From CAIYRG01 sp036273455 (lineage in GTDB: Bacteria; Pseudomonadota; Alphaproteobacteria; Micropepsales; Micropepsaceae), in assembly GCA_036273455.1 (NCBI GenBank), contig DASUHP010000076.1:1-57825 (forward strand): a stretch of DNA of 57,825 nucleotides, read 5' to 3'. Shown here in pieces: positions 53,544 to 57,825 of the stretch. A program made the translations under genes and the position numbers. The notes under the pieces were generated by a model. The model made no database searches and had not been told where the DNA came from. It saw only the letters and a program-made list of their open reading frames with translations. Each line of letters opens with the position of its first letter. The first letter of the stretch is position 1.

Positions 53544-54851
53544 ATGGCCATGCATAACGGCTCGTCTTCGGAGCTCGGCGCGCTGATACAGCCCGGACGC
53601 GTGCATCGGCGCGTGTATACCGATCCCGAATTATTCGAACTGGAGATGGACCGGATTTTCGGGCGTGCCTGGCTGTTTGCCGGCCACACCAGCCAGGTGC
53701 CGAATCCCGGTGATTACATCACCATCGAATTGGCGCGCCAGCCGGTGATCATGATCCGCCACAGCGACAACAGCATCAAGCTGCTGTTCAACCGCTGCAG
53801 CCACCGCGGGGCGAAACTTGCGCCGTTGCGAACCGGAAACGCACCGCGGCTTATCTGCTGCTATCACGGCTGGACTTATGACAGCGACGGCACGCTCTTG
53901 AACGTACCGGTGCCGGAGGGTTGCGCTGCAACATTCGACAAGCGCAATTTTGGACTAACGCCGGTACCGCGCATGGGCAGTTATCGCGGCTTCGTATTTG
54001 CCAGCCTTGGCGATTCCGGCATCGGTTTCGAGGATCATATCGGACCGATGAAATCGTCGATCGACGATCTTGTCGACCGCGCCCCCGACGGTGAACTCGC
54101 GCTCGATGCCGGACGTCACCGTTATGTCTTCGACGGCAATTGGAAGCTGCAGGTCGAGAACGTACTCGATTCCTATCATGTGCCGTTCAGCCACGCCTCG
54201 ACTGTGAACGACAAGGGCGTGCAGTTCGCGCGGCGCGAAGGGGATAAAGCCGGCGCCGCCGTGGTCGAAGCGGACAAGAACCGCACAGCCGCCCCATGGA
54301 AACAGCGGCGCAGTTACATCACCGGAAACGGCCATGGCTGGACCAGCAACACGCTGCTCGACGACGGCAAACGTTCGAGCCCGGCTTTCGACGAGTACCG
54401 GCGCGTGCTGGCGGAAAAAACCGGCGCCGAACGGGCACAGCAGATCCTGGCGCCGAGGCTGCACAATTCGCTGATCTATCCCAATATGTCGATCATGGGT
54501 TTGAACATCCATGTGCGGGTGATCAATCCCGTGGCGGTTGACTGCACCGAAGTGACGATATTTCCGGTGCGGCTGGTGGGCGCGCCGGCGGCGATGAATT
54601 TCGGCAATATCCGCCTCCTGAACGTGACCCATTCTGCGGCCTCCTTCGTGCAGACCGACGATCTGGAGTCATTCGTCCGTGTCCAGAACGGGTTGCGCAG
54701 CGGCGGAGGCGACTGGGTCGATATTTCACGCGGGCTTGGCGAAGAAGAGCCGGACCGGGAATTGAACGCCACCCGGGAGCTCGCGACCCACGAAATGGTC
54801 GTGCGCGCGCAATACCGCACCTGGCTCGGTTACATGCAGGGCACCGCGTGA
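53544..54851 (+). CDS. Rieske aromatic-ring-hydroxylating oxygenase, alpha subunit
   Basis: 435 residues from 53544, with an alternative ATG at 53550 better spaced from GGGAGG. The Rieske [2Fe-2S] motif is NRCSHRGAK ... LICCYHGW (Cys85, His87, Cys105, His108). Mononuclear iron: VENVLDSYHVPFSH (His212, His217), with the third acid later in the fold. This fits a catalytic subunit that dihydroxylates aromatics. No reductase or ferredoxin gene is adjacent, so electrons must come from elsewhere. It is coupled to the beta subunit by a TGATG overlap. Confidence 0.92.
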   Translation: MAMHNGSSSELGALIQPGRVHRRVYTDPELFELEMDRIFGRAWLFAGHTSQVPNPGDYITIELARQPVIMIRHSDNSIKLLFNRCSHRGAKLAPLRTGNAPRLICCYHGWTYDSDGTLLNVPVPEGCAATFDKRNFGLTPVPRMGSYRGFVFASLGDSGIGFEDHIGPMKSSIDDLVDRAPDGELALDAGRHRYVFDGNWKLQVENVLDSYHVPFSHASTVNDKGVQFARREGDKAGAAVVEADKNRTAAPWKQRRSYITGNGHGWTSNTLLDDGKRSSPAFDEYRRVLAEKTGAERAQQILAPRLHNSLIYPNMSIMGLNIHVRVINPVAVDCTEVTIFPVRLVGAPAAMNFGNIRLLNVTHSAASFVQTDDLESFVRVQNGLRSGGGDWVDISRGLGEEEPDRELNATRELATHEMVVRAQYRTWLGYMQGTA

Positions 54852-55321
54852 TGGATGCGCATGATGCCGAACGCTTCCTGTTCCACGAAGCCAGCCTTTT
54901 GGACGAGCGCCGGTTCCGCGAATGGATGGGTTTGTTCGCCGAAGATGGCGCCTATTGGGTGCCGGCGGTGCCCGGCCAGGAAAGTCCGTTCGATCAGGCT
55001 TCGCTGTTTTATGACGACCGCGAGTTGATGCAGACCAGAGTCGCGCGGCTCGAACATCCGCGGATACACATCCAGACGCCGCCATCACGCACGGCGCATC
55101 TGATCGGCAATGTCACGGTCGAAAAGTCCGGCGCGCCGGACGAATACGTGGTGGCGTCCACCGTCATCATGGTGGAATACCGCAACGAAAAGCAGCGCAT
55201 CTTTGCCGGACGCCAGAGGCACCATTTGCGCGCCCATGGTCAGGAAGTGAAGATCGTCCAGAAGCGCGTCGACCTGATCAATTGCGACGCGGCATTTGAA
55301 GCCATGGCGGTGCCAATATGA
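54851..55321 (+). CDS. Aromatic-ring-hydroxylating oxygenase, beta subunit
   Basis: 156 residues from the ATG in TGATG; an upstream GTG at 54848 is possible. NTF2/SnoaL-like small-subunit fold: DAERFLFHEASLLDERRFRE, WMGLFAEDGAYWVP, HIQTPPSRTAHLIGNV, then RHHLRAHGQEVKIVQKRVDLIN. Structural partner in an alpha3-beta3 oxygenase with the gene upstream. Confidence 0.9.
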   Translation: MDAHDAERFLFHEASLLDERRFREWMGLFAEDGAYWVPAVPGQESPFDQASLFYDDRELMQTRVARLEHPRIHIQTPPSRTAHLIGNVTVEKSGAPDEYVVASTVIMVEYRNEKQRIFAGRQRHHLRAHGQEVKIVQKRVDLINCDAAFEAMAVPI

Positions 55322-55353
55322 AGGCTTCGCGCCGCCGCGAGTTTGGCCGCTCC

Positions 55354-55830
55354 TTACGTCAGTAACCCTTCGATCTCGGTCACGAGTTTCTTGTCGTCCG
55401 GCGCGGTTTTGGACGGATAAATGGCAGCGAGTTCGCCTTTTCCGTCGATCAGATATTTATGGAAATTCCAGCGCGGCGCCGCGGCATCGCCGGCCTGCGC
55501 AATGATCCAGTGATAAAACGGATGCGCGTTCCTGCCGCTGACCTCGTATTTGGCGGTCATCGGAAAGGACACACCGTAATTCCTCGTGCAGAAATTCCGG
55601 ATGTCGGCTTCACTGCCGGGTTCCTGACGCCCGAAATCATTTGACGGCACGCCAAGCACAATCAGTCCGCGATCCCTGTATTTCCGCCACAGCGATTCGA
55701 GACCGGCATATTGCGGCGTGAATCCACATTCGGAGGCGGTGTTGACCACGAGTACCGGGTGACCGGCATAGTCCTTCAGCTTCAGCGGCTTGCCGTCGAT
55801 CGACTGAAATTCGAAATCATGCGCCGTCAT
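55354..55830 (-). CDS. Glutathione/thioredoxin peroxidase (GPx family)
   Basis: 158 residues, no signal peptide: cytosolic peroxide detoxification. Active-site text NTASECGFTPQY (Cys35), VPSNDFGRQEPGSE, PRWNFHKYLI (catalytic Trp-Asn). The usual FPCNQFG is here VPSNDFG, so the tetrad Gln position is Asp, which I recall as common in alphaproteobacterial members. Length normal. Confidence 0.9.
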   Translation of the reverse strand: MTAHDFEFQSIDGKPLKLKDYAGHPVLVVNTASECGFTPQYAGLESLWRKYRDRGLIVLGVPSNDFGRQEPGSEADIRNFCTRNYGVSFPMTAKYEVSGRNAHPFYHWIIAQAGDAAAPRWNFHKYLIDGKGELAAIYPSKTAPDDKKLVTEIEGLLT

Positions 55831-55898
55831 GCGTACTCCGCCGAAATGCTTTCTGGTGGAGTCTTACTACGGGGGCAGGGCACGGCGAAGCGCAGTGA

Positions 55899-56447
55899 TC
55901 AAACCATCCGCTGCGGCAAGTTTACAATCAATGGCGGGTGCCCGTTCGCCTCGAGAAACCGGATCAGCGCGTGAGACGAAATGGCGGTCGTGCGGTCGTT
56001 GCGCATGGGATGGAAATTGACCGTGCCGCCATGCGCAAGTTCTTCATCCAGGACCAGGGTGACGCGGTTGTCGCGGTCATTCATAACGGCAAACGGGTTG
56101 ACTTCGCCGGGTGCGATGCCCAGAAGCGCGATCAAGTCGCTGGCTTTTCCGAATGAGAAGCGCGGTGCCGGAAGCAGTTTGGCCAGTGCGTTCAGATCGA
56201 CCGCGAGTTCCTCCCGCGCCACCACCAGCCAGAAGCGCCCCTTTCGGTCTTCCAGGAACAGGTTCTTGGTGTGCAGTCCAGGCAGGCTGCCGCGCAAATC
56301 CTGGGCCTCTTCCACTGTAAAGACCGGAGCGTGTGCATGGGTTAACCACGCCATGCCGAGTTCAGAAAAGCGCCGGTAAAGCGCGGCTTCCCGATGTTCC
56401 GGCGCCGGCAATTCCGGGGTTTCGGCGACCTGCGCGGGATTGTTCAT
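55899..56447 (-). CDS. Prolyl-tRNA deacylase / ProX-YbaK editing protein
   Basis: 182 residues. YbaK fold with HTKNLFLEDRKGRFWLVV, GEVNPFAVMND and VNFHPMRNDRTTAIS, the pattern of ProX-type enzymes that hydrolyse Ala-tRNA(Pro). The N-terminal tail (MNNPAQVAETPELPAPEHRE) is of low complexity. It stands alone, between the peroxidase and the tRNA gene. Confidence 0.92.
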   Translation of the reverse strand: MNNPAQVAETPELPAPEHREAALYRRFSELGMAWLTHAHAPVFTVEEAQDLRGSLPGLHTKNLFLEDRKGRFWLVVAREELAVDLNALAKLLPAPRFSFGKASDLIALLGIAPGEVNPFAVMNDRDNRVTLVLDEELAHGGTVNFHPMRNDRTTAISSHALIRFLEANGHPPLIVNLPQRMV

Positions 56448-56498
56448 CCGGCCACTATTGAAACTTGGCGGGACAGTTGCAATAAAACTCGACGGAGC

Positions 56499-56573
56499 GC
56501 GGGCGTAGCTCAGGGGTAGAGCATAACCTTGCCAAGGTTAGGGTCGGGCGTTCGAATCGCCTCGCCCGCTCCA
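56499..56573 (+). tRNA. tRNA-Gly (anticodon GCC)
   Basis: Full cloverleaf: acceptor GCGGGCG/CGCCCGC, D arm GCTC-AGGGGTA-GAGC, anticodon arm TAACC-TTGCCAA-GGTTA with anticodon GCC, a five-base variable loop, T arm GGGCG-TTCGAAT-CGCCT, discriminator T and encoded CCA. It appears intact. Its 3' end is the apparent attachment site for a small downstream island. Confidence 0.96.
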
Positions 56574-56609
56574 TTTTCCAACGCCAATGGATGATGGAGG
56601 CATCGCACT

Positions 56610-56900
56610 GTGGCCGTCCTGGATCAGCTTCGACAGCAGCGGCACGTGATCGCCGAAATTGCTACCCGGCACGGCGCGTCGAATGTTCGTTTGTTCGGAT
56701 CCGCCGCACGTGGCGAAGAGCGGCCCGACAGCGACATTGACCTGCTCATCACGCTGGATGATGCACGTGGGTTCAATGATTACCTCGCTCTTGCCGAGGA
56801 ACTGGAGCAGCTCCTGGGGCGCCGGGTTGACCTGGTGACTGAGCGGGGTCTCAGTCCTCATTTCCGCCGCTACATTGAGGCCGAGGCGCGCCCTCTGTGA
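56610..56900 (+). CDS. mntA: MntA-like nucleotidyltransferase (antitoxin)
   Basis: 96 residues from a GTG (MAVLDQLRQQRHVIAE). Minimal nucleotidyltransferase motif GSAARGEERPDSDIDLL (GSx10DxD), with VDLVTERGL after it. In MntA-HepT modules the MntA protein AMPylates HepT at its RX4HXY tyrosine and so neutralises it. Its stop overlaps the GTG of hepT by four bases. A short tail (ARPL) is normal. Confidence 0.9.
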   Translation: MAVLDQLRQQRHVIAEIATRHGASNVRLFGSAARGEERPDSDIDLLITLDDARGFNDYLALAEELEQLLGRRVDLVTERGLSPHFRRYIEAEARPL

Positions 56901-57220
56901 AATCCGACGCGCCGTATCTTTCGCACATTGCTGACAGCATCGCCGCCATCGAGTCCTAGGTTGCGGGTGGGCGGGAAGCATTCTTGAGCCAGCGCATGAT
57001 TCAAGACGCTGTCATTCGAAACTTCGAAATCATTGGCGAGGCTGCAAACAAGCTTTCTCCGGCCGCACGCGCAAATTCTGCCGTTCCCTGGCATCGAATG
57101 ATCGCATTTCGCAATCGCCTCATACACGGATATTGGGGTGTCGATTTGCTACTCGTCTGGGACGTGGTCGTGCGTGATCTGCCAGTGCTGAAACGCGAAG
57201 TTCAGCGGCTTTTGACGTGA
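56897..57220 (+). pseudogene. hepT: HepT-like RNase toxin with internal amber codon
   Basis: From the GTG overlapping mntA, the frame reads DAPYLSHIADSIAAIES, then TAG at 56957-56959, and continues in the same frame VAGGREAFLSQRMIQDAV to FRNRLIHGYWGVD and a stop at 57220. The RX4HXY active-site motif (RNRLIHGY) is intact downstream. A normal HepT has about 107 codons here, so a single premature stop (perhaps a TAC or TAT tyrosine codon, or CAG, changed to TAG) is the only visible lesion. Translation could restart at the TTG at 56984 (MSQRMIQ...), giving an N-terminally short protein. Toxin is likely inactive or weakened. Confidence 0.85.
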
Positions 57221-57226
57221 GAAATC

Positions 57227-57254
57227 GCGCGTTCGATTCGCGTCGCCCGCTCCA
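57227..57254 (+). repeat. Displaced tRNA-Gly 3' end (attachment-site-like repeat)
   Basis: 28 bases matching the last T arm, acceptor and CCA of the tRNA-Gly (56546-56573) at 25 positions, the final 12 being identical. Two of the three differences are on opposite strands of the T stem and keep it paired, so the copy comes from a real tRNA rather than random decay. The mntA-hepT module lies between the two copies. Confidence 0.8.
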
Positions 57255-57705
57255 ACGTTCCCTCAACCAGTCGACAAATTGCCGGTGGCGATAGGGAGCG
57301 CAGCATTTGCGCATTGAGAAGCTGGATTCGGCAACGATTTTGCGCCCGTGAACTGCTGAGCAATCCGCCATCCACGCCTCTGCTCGCACCTGAATCACGA
57401 ATTCGGCGCACCGAAAGCAACACCTGTTCGTGCAGCGGTCATCGTCCTGATCGGTGCTCACAGCAAACAACAAAGACAGTGATCGACAATAGGGATAAGT
57501 ATTTCCTCTCAAATACTTAGAGTTATTCGGATACTGTCACAGCTCAGTCTTGCTTGTTGATTGACTGTCCGTCTGCACGGCGTAGAATCTATGCTTGGTT
57601 GCCCGGTGTTGCCACGGGGTGTGATTCTATGCGCGACGCGTCTGCCGATGCAAACCTTGCCGCCCGGCAGGCGGATTTCTCAAAAAAACGGGGATAGTTA
57701 AAACA
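57255..57705. other. Intergenic region
   Basis: About 450 bases without a credible gene; several short open frames (for example at 57314-57520) have no protein character. The right part carries the promoter of the downstream outer-membrane gene. Confidence 0.55.
57561..57588 (+). promoter_or_regulatory. Probable sigma70 promoter
   Basis: TTGACT and TAGAAT separated by 16 bases, about 120 bases upstream of the outer-membrane gene start at 57706. Confidence 0.5.
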
Positions 57706-57825
57706 ATGAAAATTAGAACCGCGGCGCTTGCGGGCGCATCGCTCCTTTACTTCGCCACGCCAGCTTTTGCCGGCGATGGCTGGTATCTCGGTCTCGGGGC
57801 CGGATGGTCCGACCTTTCCAACGGT
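57706..57825 (+). CDS. Outer-membrane beta-barrel protein, N-terminal part (cut by window edge)
   Basis: 40 codons only. MKIRTAALAGASLLYFATPA then FAGDGWYLGLGAGWSD: a signal peptide followed by the GWYLGLGAG opening of OmpA-like/porin beta-barrels. The rest lies beyond the right edge. Confidence 0.8.
   Translation, partial: MKIRTAALAGASLLYFATPAFAGDGWYLGLGAGWSDLSNG

Noticed and set aside
57314..57520. Short open frame after the tRNA repeat
   Set aside because: No ribosome-binding site, Ser/Arg/Cys-rich with no fold features.
1..57825. CRISPR arrays, transposases or phage genes
   Set aside because: None seen; the repeated text is paralogous coding sequence and intergenic palindromes.

Overview
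The window reads as a GC-rich alphaproteobacterial chromosome segment. This is inferred from dense co-directional GC-rich genes, several large TonB-dependent receptors (TBDRs), a SorAB sulfite dehydrogenase, a TctE-type two-component pair, and an intergenic palindrome of a type I remember from Hyphomicrobiales-like genomes. Species cannot be named from the sequence; a Micropepsaceae/Rhizomicrobium-like lineage is only a guess. No phage, transposase, CRISPR array or rRNA was seen.

Region 1 (1-17.9 kb) is a repeated set of three gene types: TonB-dependent receptors (three, one cut by the left edge), cytosolic TPR proteins with a GT41 O-GlcNAc-transferase-like C-terminus (two), and TPR proteins with a C-terminal PRMT7/PRMT9-like protein arginine methyltransferase module (three). 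The cleanest unit runs TBDR-OGT-PRMT on the + strand (6205-13165). A mirrored TBDR-PRMT unit on the - strand meets it tail to tail with a 4-base overlap. A small secreted protein with an RG/RGG-rich tail lies just upstream of the first PRMT gene. A peroxiredoxin also lies here.

Region 2 (18.1-27.5 kb) holds a two-component system behind an acyltransferase gene, and divergently a complete RND efflux operon (membrane fusion protein, CzcA/CusA-like pump with the heavy-metal-type TM4 acidic triad, NodT-like outer-membrane lipoprotein).

Region 3 (27.6-40.5 kb) is the most striking part: thirteen same-strand paralogues of one secreted protein family of about 260-320 residues. Each has an N-terminal signal or hydrophobic leader, one central GES(V/I)GHYEGDTLVVDTIG-like core and two invariant cysteines; twelve of the thirteen end in (P/A/S)(D/E)F. 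They form a single gene followed by a terminator, a block of four ending in two small DUF6644-like membrane proteins, and a block of eight. I do not know a function for this family.

Region 4 (40.5-56.5 kb) looks catabolic and redox-oriented: MFS carrier and alpha/beta hydrolase, SorA/SorB, a DMT exporter, a PQQ dehydrogenase with the Asp-x-Asp lanthanide signature, a cytosolic molybdopterin oxidoreductase, a GlcG-like protein, a DUF1194 von Willebrand-like protein, an SLC13 carrier, a two-subunit Rieske oxygenase, glutathione peroxidase and a ProX-type editing protein. Oxidation of an aromatic or alcoholic (possibly sulfonated) compound would fit, but the substrate is not shown by the sequence.

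Region 5 (56.5-57.8 kb) has a tRNA-Gly(GCC), a MntA-HepT module whose HepT toxin carries an in-frame amber codon, a displaced second copy of the tRNA 3' end 0.65 kb downstream (a probable attachment-site scar), and the start of an outer-membrane beta-barrel gene with a good sigma70 promoter.
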